In this document: in pieces, positions 18,443 through 26,879 of the stretch | Position numbering within the stretch: the stretch's first letter is position 1 | Layout: each line of letters begins with the position of its first letter | Source: Clostridiales bacterium | GTDB lineage: Bacteria; Bacillota; Clostridia; Lachnospirales; Lachnospiraceae | Direction of reading: 5' to 3' | DNA: 64,000 bases | Assembly (NCBI GenBank): GCA_021199255.1 | Contig: JAJQIK010000013.1 | Location: 1 to 64,000, forward strand | Position numbers and translations under genes: made by a program | The notes under the pieces: generated by a model | Told to the model about the DNA's origin: nothing | The model's database searches: none | What the model saw: only the letters and a program-made list of their open reading frames with translations

Positions 18443-19825
18443 TTAATCCTCCATCACATCAATCTGATTCTTTCCAATACGCTTCATTAAGAAACACGCG
18501 ATAAGCGCGGTAAGCCCCTCCGCGATAATAAAGGTGCTCCATACAAGCCAGATCATTCCATGGTCATGTTTGGCAATCTGGGCAAATCCCCACGCCACCG
18601 GAAGCACCAGTAAAAACTGTCTGCACACAGAGATAATCAGAGACTCCAGCCCGCCGTTAAGCGCCTGGAAAATTCCCTGAAAGGCCACATTAGCGCCCGC
18701 AAAAAGAAAGCTTACGGAAATCACCCGCATGGCGCTGATGCAGATCTGCTGTGTCTCTCCCGATAATCCGAATATTCCCGTAAAGGGCTTTGCCAGTATC
18801 TCCAGCAGAAGCAGTCCAATGACCATAATAATCAGGGTATCTATCATTCCATATTTGATTCCGTCTTTGACCCTGCGTTTATTCCTCATACCATGGTTAA
18901 AGGAAATAATCGGCGTAATGGCGTCCCTGAGGCCAAACGCGGCGAACAGGATAAACTGCTGAATCTTATAATATAATCCATATGCCGTAACCGCATTTTC
19001 ACTGATACTGCCCAGGATAATATTAAGCCCATATGTCATCACCGACATTAAAGCCTGCGCAATAATGGCAGGAAGCCCGATGGCATAGATTCCCTTGATA
19101 ATCGAACCGGAGGGCTTCATGTAAGAGAAGCCGTTTTTGATTTCCTTCACCTTGGCGAAATGGAAAAACAATCCGAGCCCCGCCGACACCAACTGTCCAA
19201 TTACCGTTGCCCATGCGGCGCCGTCTACGCCCATCTCAGGAAGCCCCAGCAATCCATAAATCAGGATCGGATCAAGGATAATATTGGTCGCGGCTCCGGA
19301 TATCTGGGCGATTGTCGAGTAGTTGCTTCTCCCGGTGGACTGTAGCAGCTTCTCCATAATATTAAAACAGGTGATTCCCATTGACATAATACAGCAGATT
19401 CTCAAATATCTTACCGCCATATCGATGATCTGGGGATTACTGGTCTGGGAAGTAACAAAAGCTCTTACGCCAAAGATTCCAAAAAGCAGGAAGCAGGCAT
19501 AGATCACAAAGCCTAAGAAGAACGCGTTCCCCGCGACCTTACTCGCCTTCTCTATATCTCCCTGCCCCAGACTCTTTGACAGCAGGGCGTTCATACCCAC
19601 ACCGGTTCCGATAGCGATCGCCACCATAAGCATCTGAATCGGAAATGCCAGCGTCAGCGCGTTCAGCGCCGCTTCCCCTCCGTCCATATTCGCAACAAAT
19701 ATGGAATCCACAATATTGTAAGCTGCCTGCATCATCATGGATAAGATAATTGGAAGCCCCATATTGACCAGAAGCTTCTTTACCGGCATGACGGCCATTT
19801 TATTAACTGACCTTTCTTCATTCAT
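18443..19825 (-). CDS. MATE family efflux transporter
   Basis: A 460-residue MATE pump with about 12 hydrophobic segments. It begins NKMAVMPVKKLLVNMGLPII and has the MEKLLQSTGRSNYSTI segment seen in family members close to DinF/NorM-type exporters. It leads an operon with the kinase-like gene. GGAGGAGGAAC precedes the ATG. The terminator of the upstream synthase lies just before it, so it must have its own promoter or rely on read-through. Confidence 0.9.
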   Translation of the reverse strand: MNEERSVNKMAVMPVKKLLVNMGLPIILSMMMQAAYNIVDSIFVANMDGGEAALNALTLAFPIQMLMVAIAIGTGVGMNALLSKSLGQGDIEKASKVAGNAFFLGFVIYACFLLFGIFGVRAFVTSQTSNPQIIDMAVRYLRICCIMSMGITCFNIMEKLLQSTGRSNYSTIAQISGAATNIILDPILIYGLLGLPEMGVDGAAWATVIGQLVSAGLGLFFHFAKVKEIKNGFSYMKPSGSIIKGIYAIGLPAIIAQALMSVMTYGLNIILGSISENAVTAYGLYYKIQQFILFAAFGLRDAITPIISFNHGMRNKRRVKDGIKYGMIDTLIIMVIGLLLLEILAKPFTGIFGLSGETQQICISAMRVISVSFLFAGANVAFQGIFQALNGGLESLIISVCRQFLLVLPVAWGFAQIAKHDHGMIWLVWSTFIIAEGLTALIACFLMKRIGKNQIDVMED

Positions 19826-19851
19826 TTTTTGTTCCTCCTCCGTTCATTCCT

Positions 19852-19896
19852 ATACAAAAAAGCGAACGCGTAAATTGTTTGGATTTACGCGTTCGC
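19852..19896 (-). terminator. Intrinsic terminator of spermidine-synthase-like gene
   Basis: GCGAACGCGTAAAT and ATTTACGCGTTCGC form a perfect 14-bp stem with a 7-base loop. On the minus strand it is followed by TTTTTTG. It lies 74 bp past the stop at 19970. Confidence 0.85.
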
Positions 19897-19969
19897 CACT
19901 CAACGATTCTGTTTTATCATATTTTTTCTAAAGAAGTCAAGGGAAAATTATTTGTTCACGCCCTCTCAT

Positions 19970-21556
19970 TTACAGTTCTTCCAGCAGACCCTGGATTCCC
20001 TCCTGCTCAAAAAGCGTCTTATAGTACGACAGTTCTTTCTGGATCAGTTCGTCTATCACCCGCATACCCAGCAGCTCCACCGGCGCTTTGTCGTCTGTCA
20101 GCAGATAGTCCCCTCCGGTATAAGGGGTAAGCCCTTCCGCCACCTTCTCCATCATCATCACCAGCTCCGGGTTTTCCAGCCCGCTTCTGTTCCGTTCAAA
20201 TACTGCCGCCGCGTCAGGATTCTGGGTGGCAAACAATTCCCTGTTCGTGGAACCCCTGACATCTACCGTATAGACCTGGTCAAAGACACTGGCAATCGTA
20301 TCGGAAAGGTATTGATTAATATTTCCTTCCTCCTCCGAATACATATTCATGTTAACCACCATTACGCCGTCCTCTGTCAGATGCTCCTTCACCAGCGTAA
20401 AAAATTCCACGGAGGACATCTGAAAAGGAATCGTGATATCCTGATAGGCATCCACCATAATTACATCATATTTCTCCGAGACGGCGTCCAGATAGGCTCT
20501 GCCGTCATAGGTCGCAACCGATACCGTATCGGGCAGTTCAAAATATTCCCCCGCAAGCTGCGTGATCTTCTCATCGATCTCCACGCCCTCTACCGACGCA
20601 GCGTCGAAATAGGTCTGACACTGTTTGGCATAAGTGCCGGTTCCCATTCCCAGAATCAATACCCTGGGATTTTCCCTGCCTGCCATTACGGGAGCCGCCA
20701 GCGCATAATCATAATACATCCCCGTCACGCCGCCGTCCTTCTTCATAATAGACTGGACACCAAACAAAACGTTCGTAGAAAGGATAACGCTGTCCTCTGT
20801 TTCCTTCACCTGCAAATAGTTATAAACAGACTCTCCCTCATACAATACCGTTTCCCCGAACAAAAAGCTGCCCGACGAACCGAAAACGCTGCACAGCAGA
20901 AACAGAATCGCGCTGACGATACACGATACCGCTTTCTTTTTCACCGTAATGAAATAAAGCAGCCCCAGAAGCAGCAGAATCCCGGAAAAAATCAGAAACG
21001 TAATCGATGTTCCCACCGCCGGAATGGTCACAAAAGTAGGTACAAACGTCCCGATAATGCTTCCCACGGTGTTAAAGGCATTCAGAGAGCCCACCGTCTT
21101 GCCGCTGTCATCCAGACTGTCCACCGTATATTTAACCAGCGAAGGAGTAACCGTCCCCAGTAAAAACAGCGGGAAGACGAAAATAATCATACACGCCAGA
21201 AAAGCCGCCCAGATCAGGAAATTATTGTTAACGGTAAAAACCAGCGCCGCCGATATCAGCAAAATGACGTATTTGCCAAAAACCGGAATCGCCGCGATCC
21301 AGACAGCCGCAATTAAAATCCTGACGTACAGCCTGTCCGGGTTCGGATTCTTATCCGCGCTTCTTCCTCCCCAAATATTGCCCAGCGCCATGGCAATCAT
21401 GATCGTCCCGATAATGATGGTCCACACGATCTGCGACGAACTGAAATAAGGCGCAAGCAGCCTGCTTGCCCCCAGCTCTACCGCCATCACGGACATGCCT
21501 GCAAAAAATTCCGTCAGATATAAATAATATTTGTTCCGTAGGATTCCTTGTTCCAT
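19970..21556 (-). CDS. Spermidine synthase-like fused membrane protein
   Basis: A 528-residue two-part protein. The N-terminal ~200 residues contain several membrane segments (FFAGMSVMAVELGASRLLAP, MIAMALGNIWGG). The C-terminal half is a SAM-dependent aminopropyltransferase-like domain with LILGMGTGTYAKQC, EGVEIDEKI and YDVIMVDAYQD. Such MFS-like/spermidine-synthase fusions are widespread, with unproven reactions. I moved the start to ATG 21556, preceded by GGGAGGAAA; the upstream in-frame extension lacks a ribosome site. Confidence 0.85.
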   Translation of the reverse strand: MEQGILRNKYYLYLTEFFAGMSVMAVELGASRLLAPYFSSSQIVWTIIIGTIMIAMALGNIWGGRSADKNPNPDRLYVRILIAAVWIAAIPVFGKYVILLISAALVFTVNNNFLIWAAFLACMIIFVFPLFLLGTVTPSLVKYTVDSLDDSGKTVGSLNAFNTVGSIIGTFVPTFVTIPAVGTSITFLIFSGILLLLGLLYFITVKKKAVSCIVSAILFLLCSVFGSSGSFLFGETVLYEGESVYNYLQVKETEDSVILSTNVLFGVQSIMKKDGGVTGMYYDYALAAPVMAGRENPRVLILGMGTGTYAKQCQTYFDAASVEGVEIDEKITQLAGEYFELPDTVSVATYDGRAYLDAVSEKYDVIMVDAYQDITIPFQMSSVEFFTLVKEHLTEDGVMVVNMNMYSEEEGNINQYLSDTIASVFDQVYTVDVRGSTNRELFATQNPDAAAVFERNRSGLENPELVMMMEKVAEGLTPYTGGDYLLTDDKAPVELLGMRVIDELIQKELSYYKTLFEQEGIQGLLEEL

Positions 21557-21681
21557 TGTTTCCTCCCATTCTGTGTTATCCGCCCGATACCCCGGCAGAA
21601 TAACATTGTTGCGCTTATTGTAGCACAAGCAAACCAGGCTTTCAATCAAAAGAAAAGGAACCCTTCCTTAAAAATGCGCTC

Positions 21682-22662
21682 CTACGGCCTAACCCACGCC
21701 GGCGTGATATCCCGTCCGAGCCCCGCCAGCATCCGCTTATCGCTCTGAATAGTAGCACGGGCAGCGGTAGTCAGCATATTTCCGGTAATGGTCGCCGATG
21801 CGCCGGACTCAAAAGCCCGCTCTCCATCGTTCGTCATCAAAGCCCGTCCTGCGGCCAGACGAATATTGGCCTCCGGGTTGATATAACGGAAGAACGCAAT
21901 CGTCCTCAATATTTCCGCCTCCGTCAGCCTTTCCTGATGCGCAAGGGGCGTCCCCGGAATCGGCATCAGGGCGTTAATCGGAATGGAGTCGATTTCCAGC
22001 TCCGCCAAGCTGACCGCCATATCCAGACGGTCCTCCCAGCTTTCCCCCATGCCGATAATCCCGCCGGAGCAGGCGCACATACCCTCCGCCTTAACCAGCT
22101 TAAGCGTTGCTACTTTCTGGTCATAGGTGTGGGTGGTGCATATATTGGGAAAATTCCTCTTAGACGTCTCGATATTGTGATGATAACTGGTCACTCCGGC
22201 TTCGTGCAGGCGGCGGAGCTGTTCGGCGTTTAGAAATCCCATAGACGCGCACAGTTCAATTTTGCATTGGCTGCGCATTGTCTCATATGCATGAACCGCC
22301 TTTTCAAATTCCTCTCCCGTCAGAGCCTTCCCCGCCGTCACGATTGAGAAACGATCTACTCCTTCGCTTTCATGCAGCCTGCAGGCCTCTACGATCTTTT
22401 CTTCCGGAAGAAAATCATAGACCTCGCAGTTGGTATGATTGTGGGCAGACTGCGCGCAATATTTGCAGTCCTCCGGGCAGCGGCCGCTGCGGCCATTAAT
22501 AATAGAACAAAGGTCAACCTTATCCCCCAGGCAGCGCTCCCTGATCCGGTCAGCGCCCTCGCAAAGCTCCTCCAGATCGCAGGTCAGAAAAAAGGAGAGG
22601 TCGTCCTCCCGCGTCAGTCTTTTGCCGTCGATAATCTCCTGTGCCAATTTCCGTACATCCAT
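21682..22662 (-). CDS. bioB: Biotin synthase
   Basis: A radical-SAM enzyme that inserts sulfur into dethiobiotin. The cluster motif GRCPEDCKYCAQSAHN (CxxxCxxC) is present, as are YHHNIETS and SGGIIGMGESWEDR. The start is ATG 22662 behind GGGAG, giving 326 residues, the normal length; the open frame upstream is leader. A BirA-type operator lies 142 bp upstream. The partner genes bioY-bioD-bioA are 24 kb away behind the same type of operator. Confidence 0.95.
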   Translation of the reverse strand: MDVRKLAQEIIDGKRLTREDDLSFFLTCDLEELCEGADRIRERCLGDKVDLCSIINGRSGRCPEDCKYCAQSAHNHTNCEVYDFLPEEKIVEACRLHESEGVDRFSIVTAGKALTGEEFEKAVHAYETMRSQCKIELCASMGFLNAEQLRRLHEAGVTSYHHNIETSKRNFPNICTTHTYDQKVATLKLVKAEGMCACSGGIIGMGESWEDRLDMAVSLAELEIDSIPINALMPIPGTPLAHQERLTEAEILRTIAFFRYINPEANIRLAAGRALMTNDGERAFESGASATITGNMLTTAARATIQSDKRMLAGLGRDITPAWVRP

Positions 22663-22803
22663 GTCAGCTTCTCCCTTCCGGCCACTGGTACGCCGCACCT
22701 CAAGGAATCCGCCGGGCGGGCAAATCCTGTGACGCGGTACACTAATTGCCATGTAAACACTGCTTTTTATCAGCCTTCCCATAGTATAGCAGTTTATTTT
22801 TAT

Positions 22804-22834
22804 TTGTCAACTTTTCGCACTTTATTGTTGACAT
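22804..22834. promoter_or_regulatory. BirA operator upstream of bioB
   Basis: TTGTCAAC-N15-GTTGACAT fits the Gram-positive BirA box TTGTNAAC-N15-GTTNACAA, with one terminal mismatch. It has the same total length (31 bp) as the box upstream of bioY. It would repress bioB when biotinyl-AMP-loaded BirA is present. Confidence 0.85.
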
Positions 22835-22887
22835 TTGGCTGACACAAACAAAGAATCAACTCAGAATCTTTGCCATTACATGTACGC

Positions 22888-23049
22888 TTACCCCTTTCCT
22901 TTCAGCAGCCGGACAAGGCGCGGACGATTATATCTCTGCACGGCCACAAACACGCCGTCTACAAGACACGCCCCACAGGACGTCACCGCAAACACGGGAA
23001 CATCGCCGAACCAGCGGGAGAACGCCAGCGGCACAAAGCTGAGAACCAT
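22888..23049 (-). pseudogene. Fragment resembling CrtO-like acyltransferase C-terminus
   Basis: A 53-codon frame begins MVLSFVPLAFSRWF and ends QRYNRPRLVRLLKGKG. The final QRYNRPR is typical of the C-terminus of glycosyl-4,4'-diaponeurosporenoate acyltransferase-like membrane proteins. In-frame stops lie just upstream (at 23101) and no N-terminal part follows, so this is probably a remnant. Otherwise the ~400 bp between the bioB operator and the hydrolase hold no gene. Confidence 0.4.
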
Positions 23050-23234
23050 AATATTTTCCAACCTTTCTCCGCCCGTATTCTTCGGGCTGTTGGAGCTATT
23101 CTAACAAAACAGGCGGTTGCGCTCCACCAACCAAACTTGAAAATTACCGCAACCGACGGTTGCAGTCTGCGTTTGCGTCCCGTCAGGAAGTTCCCCGCCG
23201 TCTGTCTTCATATGTTCCAACCGGTTAGATGCCC

Positions 23235-23861
23235 TTATCCAAGCTCCTCCCACTGTAAGTCCAATAGCCTGGCCAAGGATTGCGGCGCATCTTTGTTTAC
23301 CTCATGGCCGGAACCCGGAACCGTATGCAGCCTGGCATGCGGCAACAGAGCCTCCAGTTCTCTGGACGCTTTCAGATTTGCGGTATCCTTTTCTCCGCAA
23401 ACAATCATAACAGGGCAGGTAACGGAATCTATTTGATGCCGGAAATCCAACGTACTCATGGAATTAGCCAAGTGAATCATCGCATTTTTGGACAAGCCTG
23501 TACTTTCAAAAGCCCTGCCCGGCATACAACGGAACAGAAGATTCTGAAATTTTAAAAGAGCAGTCGGCATTTGATATTGGCATGCTGCTAATACCAGCGC
23601 GGCCACATGGTTTCCATGCCTAATTGTATAATCCAACGCCAGAACAGCGCCAAGCGATACGCCACAGATGCGAAAGGGTTCCTCTGAATCGGCAAACTGC
23701 CGTTCAAGTCTTTCCAGCACTTGCGCGTAAGTAATTTTTTCACTCATCTGCGCCGCAAAAAGATCGGGGCAGTCTGCGTCCGTGACAGAGGCCGCCTGCT
23801 CTATGGTCGCTTTCCAATCTTCCACATTCTGTCCTAATCCGTGCAAAAAAACCGTTTTCAT
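23235..23861 (-). CDS. Alpha/beta-fold hydrolase
   Basis: A 208-residue cytoplasmic hydrolase. The oxyanion region FLHGLGQNVEDW, nucleophile elbow GVSLGAVLALD, acid region VCGEKDTAN and catalytic histidine GSGHEVNKDAP are all present, so it should be active. It resembles small esterases or MenH-like proteins; the substrate is unknown. It is isolated from its neighbours. Confidence 0.82.
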   Translation of the reverse strand: MKTVFLHGLGQNVEDWKATIEQAASVTDADCPDLFAAQMSEKITYAQVLERLERQFADSEEPFRICGVSLGAVLALDYTIRHGNHVAALVLAACQYQMPTALLKFQNLLFRCMPGRAFESTGLSKNAMIHLANSMSTLDFRHQIDSVTCPVMIVCGEKDTANLKASRELEALLPHARLHTVPGSGHEVNKDAPQSLARLLDLQWEELG

Positions 23862-24004
23862 TTCGTCAAGGCTCCTTCTATTTGATTAATTCAATTTATC
23901 CTTCCAGCCTTACAAATAAACTTGCCCGTCTGACTGTCTATTAACTATTGACCATGCTTTTACGCTAAAATCCTGCATCTACATAATCTGGAAGTTGTGA
24001 AAAG

Positions 24005-24622
24005 CTACTCGTCCCGACTCATTACTTTTTTCGCCCATACTTTTTGACTACAATGTGGGCATTGCAATTTCCTGGTGCTCAAAAAGTGCATTCCCATCAT
24101 ATATTCTTTATATGTTGGGATGAAGTAACCATCACATTCAGGACATTTATAGTACCCTATGGTTCGTTCTCCCTGCGTTGCTACATACACCCCTACTGCG
24201 AATACGCCTATTGCAAGTACAGTTAATACAATTGCTGGCAATCTTGGAATTGCACTGCCATAGATACTGATTATAATCATCAGAACAACATATGTTACAG
24301 ATGACATTCCTCCAACTATATTGGTTAATCTGTAATTTTTCTGATTTGCTTCCTTTTCTTTAATCATATTCACCATATTTTCCTCCGCTTTTTGTTTATA
24401 ATCTGCTTCTGACAGTCTTCCTCCGGATAATAACTCGTTTACATTAATGTCAAGTTCACTGCATAACGGCAGTAACAGAGAAATTTCCGGAAATCCTTTG
24501 CCAGTTTCCCATTTCGAGACGGTTTTATCACTGATGCCGAGTAAGTCGGCAAGCTGCCTTTGCGTATAATCACGTTTCTTTCTCTCATCAGCAATAAAAC
24601 GTCCTATTTTAATCTGATCCAC
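24005..24622 (-). CDS. XRE-family regulator with membrane segments and zinc ribbon
   Basis: The N-terminal ~65 residues are a Cro/CI-type helix-turn-helix (TQRQLADLLGISDKTVSKWE). Then come two membrane segments (about residues 105-150) and a C-terminal C-x2-C...C-x2-C zinc ribbon (YKCPECDGYF, LQCPHCSQKV). This layout suggests a membrane-tethered transcription factor. The DNA is AT-richer than the core. Target genes are unknown; it is monocistronic. Confidence 0.85.
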   Translation of the reverse strand: MDQIKIGRFIADERKKRDYTQRQLADLLGISDKTVSKWETGKGFPEISLLLPLCSELDINVNELLSGGRLSEADYKQKAEENMVNMIKEKEANQKNYRLTNIVGGMSSVTYVVLMIIISIYGSAIPRLPAIVLTVLAIGVFAVGVYVATQGERTIGYYKCPECDGYFIPTYKEYMMGMHFLSTRKLQCPHCSQKVWAKKVMSRDE

Positions 24623-24979
24623 TGGATTTTCTCCTCCCTTCTGCCGCTATTATACTTAAAAAAGCTATTATTTCACATCCACGCACCGTAGAATATGGTG
24701 ACAATATGCGGATTCTACAATACGCAGAGTAATAAATCCCGATTGATCAGCCAGTATTCGAATACTGGTTGTTTCAAAGTATATCCGAAGACAGTCCTTA
24801 AAGCAACCAGAAAATCTGTTCAGAATCGTTTGAAATCTTCTAGGATTCCGAGACGTACATATCAATAAGAGTCATTGCCGTTTTCGCAACACATCTCGTT
24901 TATGATGGCTTGAACAGAACCCCTATCCGTTTTCATTCTTCACGCAGTGCATCATAGAATGAGTAATCTACAGTTCCTC
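24623..24979. other. Palindrome-rich non-coding stretch
   Basis: No convincing gene is seen. There is a perfect 18-bp palindrome CCAGTATTCGAATACTGG (24751-24768), a GTAGAAT/ATTCTAC pair near 24689-24719 and an 8-bp TCTGTTCA/TGAACAGA pair at 24815 and 24911. A 65-codon minus-strand frame (24668-24865) lacks a ribosome site and recognisable features. Confidence 0.5.
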
Positions 24980-25306
24980 CTAAAGCACCACAATCAGCAG
25001 CATCTTAAACTGCTCTTTTCCGAAAACCGCATGCGGATGTTTTGCCGGCATTACAATACTTTCTCCCTCATGCAATTCATATCTATTGCCATCAATTGTA
25101 ATTTCACCAGTTCCATCCAAACAAAGCACAAAAGCGTCCCCGCCTGATTCATGCGTACTGATTTCTTCTCCCCGATCAAATGAAAAAAGTGTAATACTCA
25201 TTCTGTCGTTTTGAACAAGCGTTTTGCTCACGACTTGTCCGGATTGATATTCAATCTGTTCCTTCAAAACCAATATTTCCGCCGCGTCAATATTTCTTAT
25301 ACCCAA
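24980..25306 (-). CDS. Cupin-domain protein
   Basis: A 108-residue single cupin. It shows the first motif as GEEISTHESGGDAFVLCLDG and the second as PAKHPHAVFG, so most metal-ligand histidines are present. Such small cupins often bind metal or sense redox in anaerobes. It is 6 bp downstream of the hemerythrin gene, at the end of a five-gene unit with DUF1858 and DUF2249 proteins. Confidence 0.85.
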   Translation of the reverse strand: MGIRNIDAAEILVLKEQIEYQSGQVVSKTLVQNDRMSITLFSFDRGEEISTHESGGDAFVLCLDGTGEITIDGNRYELHEGESIVMPAKHPHAVFGKEQFKMLLIVVL

Positions 25307-25312
25307 AATACA

Positions 25313-25888
25313 TCACCCCGCCTTTCCATTCCTTTTGTTAATCCAGGCAGAATATTTTTCCTGAATATGCTCTTGCTGTGCCTTTTCCTCAAAAACCTTT
25401 GTTTGTTCATCAATCAGCTTTTTGGTTTCCTCTGGCAAAAGCCTTTCTGCATAGGTATAGCAAACTTCGTTTTCTTTATTAATATGCCTTTGAAGCAACT
25501 CTGCATAGCCTGCCGCATGGATCAGGATATCCAACTTAGCCTGTGATGTTGGTTCTTTTTCATACAACGTAAGGGCTTTGTCTAATTCTCCTACATGATA
25601 TCTGGCCAAATCATGTTCTACTAACATTCCGTTACGAACAAGTTTTTCGGCTGCCGAATCATTTCTTTCCAACATGAAGTGAAACAATATCTGTTCTTCT
25701 TTTCCATGATGATGCTTATCAGCATAATTTCTCACAAAATCCAGGCACTCCCTTAATTCCGCCAAATCAACCTCTGCACCTTCAAGAATAGAACAACAGG
25801 TTGCGTTTAAATGTTCCGTTAAAGCATATATTTTTTTATGTTCCTCTACAAGCAACTCAATCCCATACATAACTGTCCCTCCTATCAA
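25313..25888 (-). CDS. Hemerythrin-domain protein (RIC/ScdA C-terminal type)
   Basis: A 191-residue four-helix bundle with a diiron-binding pattern: ELLVEEHKKIYALTEHL near residue 7, DKHHHGKEEQILFHFML near residue 58, VEHDLARYHVG, and LQRHINKENEVCYTYAE. This resembles the hemerythrin part of RIC (ScdA/YtfE), which repairs Fe-S clusters after nitric-oxide damage. Its ATG overlaps the DUF1858 stop by 4 bp, so the two RIC domains are encoded as separate, coupled genes. Confidence 0.87.
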   Translation of the reverse strand: MIGGTVMYGIELLVEEHKKIYALTEHLNATCCSILEGAEVDLAELRECLDFVRNYADKHHHGKEEQILFHFMLERNDSAAEKLVRNGMLVEHDLARYHVGELDKALTLYEKEPTSQAKLDILIHAAGYAELLQRHINKENEVCYTYAERLLPEETKKLIDEQTKVFEEKAQQEHIQEKYSAWINKRNGKAG

Positions 25889-26067
25889 TTCAGCTTTGCC
25901 AAGACAGCGTCTGCATCTAATCCATGCACCATGCAGGCATCAACCAAGCGTTCCATTTGTGAGGAGGGGCATCCCAAACAATGCATTCCCGCCTCCATTA
26001 AAATCTCTGCCGCTTCCGGTTTGCTCCTTAAAATTTCTCCTATTAACGTTTCTCCTGTAATTGCCAT
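25885..26067 (-). CDS. DUF1858 protein (RIC N-terminal domain)
   Basis: A 60-residue protein matching the DUF1858/ScdA-N domain: ITGETLIGEILRSKPEAAEI followed by AGMHCLGCPSSQ with the conserved CxxC. In ScdA/YtfE this domain is fused to hemerythrin; here it is free-standing and overlaps the hemerythrin gene by 4 bp. A GGAGG site precedes it. Confidence 0.88.
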   Translation of the reverse strand: MAITGETLIGEILRSKPEAAEILMEAGMHCLGCPSSQMERLVDACMVHGLDADAVLAKLN

Positions 26068-26088
26068 ATTGTTTCCTCCCTGTTATCA

Positions 26089-26778
26089 TTACAATACCTG
26101 TACTTCCTGATTTTTTTCGCCAAATTTTTCTTTCAGTCCAGTACAGATTTCTTCTCTGCTCTTTCCCTGCTTTTCTTTAAGCTTAATCATTTTATATGCC
26201 TGAAACAACGTCGAGGGACCGATTTCCGAACTGAAAAAGCCGATTCCCTGATTCCATGCCAGAAGTTCAAATACGTCATCAAGCGCTGCGGATTCAATCC
26301 CATATGAGTATGCCTTCACCAATTCTCTTGTTGCCTGACGTATTCTGCCCGCTCCAACAGCATTTGTAAACGAAAGCAGCAGACGCATTTCATAAGTGAT
26401 AGTGCGCTTCCTGCTTTGCCACGTTGTTTTCCAAAAATCTACTGCAATACGCCCCAAATCTTCATCAATCATTGGATAATTCAACAGAGCCAATGGGCGA
26501 TACGGTGCAGTATTTTCCGGTGTTTTTTCCTCCACCCGATAGAACCATACATGAAACTCGTTTTCCGCGAATTTTTCTGTATGGTATACAAATCCAAGCT
26601 TCTCCATCTCCTGATAAAGAGGATGCGGCTCAAAGGTTTGCACCACTTCCATTCCTTCTCCGACATGCAGTTCCTCAGCCCGCTTCTGTAATCCGGGGAA
26701 AAAATTTCCCTGTACATGACGGACGTCCATTTTAGAAAATGTCTCCCTTTTTGCTTTCCATTCTTCATAATTGTTCAT
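26089..26778 (-). CDS. DUF2249 protein with helical C-terminal domain
   Basis: The N-terminal ~75 residues match DUF2249 (MDVRHVQGNFFPGLQKRAEE ... FEPHPLYQEMEKLGFVY), a TusA-like fold. The C-terminal ~140 residues are helical, with YEMRLLLSFTNAVGAGRIRQ and a later LLAWNQGIGFF, loosely like the AhpD/CMD fold but without its cysteines. ATG 26778 follows GGAGGCTGGC, so I use it rather than 26835. It heads the hemerythrin cluster, divergent from the Crp/Fnr gene. Confidence 0.75.
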   Translation of the reverse strand: MNNYEEWKAKRETFSKMDVRHVQGNFFPGLQKRAEELHVGEGMEVVQTFEPHPLYQEMEKLGFVYHTEKFAENEFHVWFYRVEEKTPENTAPYRPLALLNYPMIDEDLGRIAVDFWKTTWQSRKRTITYEMRLLLSFTNAVGAGRIRQATRELVKAYSYGIESAALDDVFELLAWNQGIGFFSSEIGPSTLFQAYKMIKLKEKQGKSREEICTGLKEKFGEKNQEVQVL

Positions 26779-26849
26779 GCCAGCCTCCTTGTTTGATGAT
26801 TTTTCCCTTGCTTTCATGATTGGATTATAGTACAATAGCTGAAAAAATT

Positions 26850-26867
26850 ATGTTGGAATTACAACAT
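26850..26867. promoter_or_regulatory. Crp/Fnr-type palindrome in divergent promoter
   Basis: ATGTTG-GAATTA-CAACAT is a perfect inverted repeat with 6-bp arms and 6-base spacer, in the ~100-bp region between the DUF2249 and Crp/Fnr genes. Geometry resembles Crp/Fnr operators (TTG-N8-CAA class). It lies just ahead of the regulator's ribosome site, so autoregulation is likely. Confidence 0.5.
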
Positions 26868-26879
26868 GGAGGCGATTTT

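Noticed and set aside
19952..21163. A 403-codon open frame on the plus strand
   Set aside because: It lies wholly inside the spermidine-synthase-like gene on the other strand, has no ribosome site and its translation is rich in H, R and Q like other shadow frames.
24668..24865. A 65-codon minus-strand frame in the palindrome-rich gap
   Set aside because: No ribosome binding site, no domain, and it runs through the inverted repeats; more likely non-coding.
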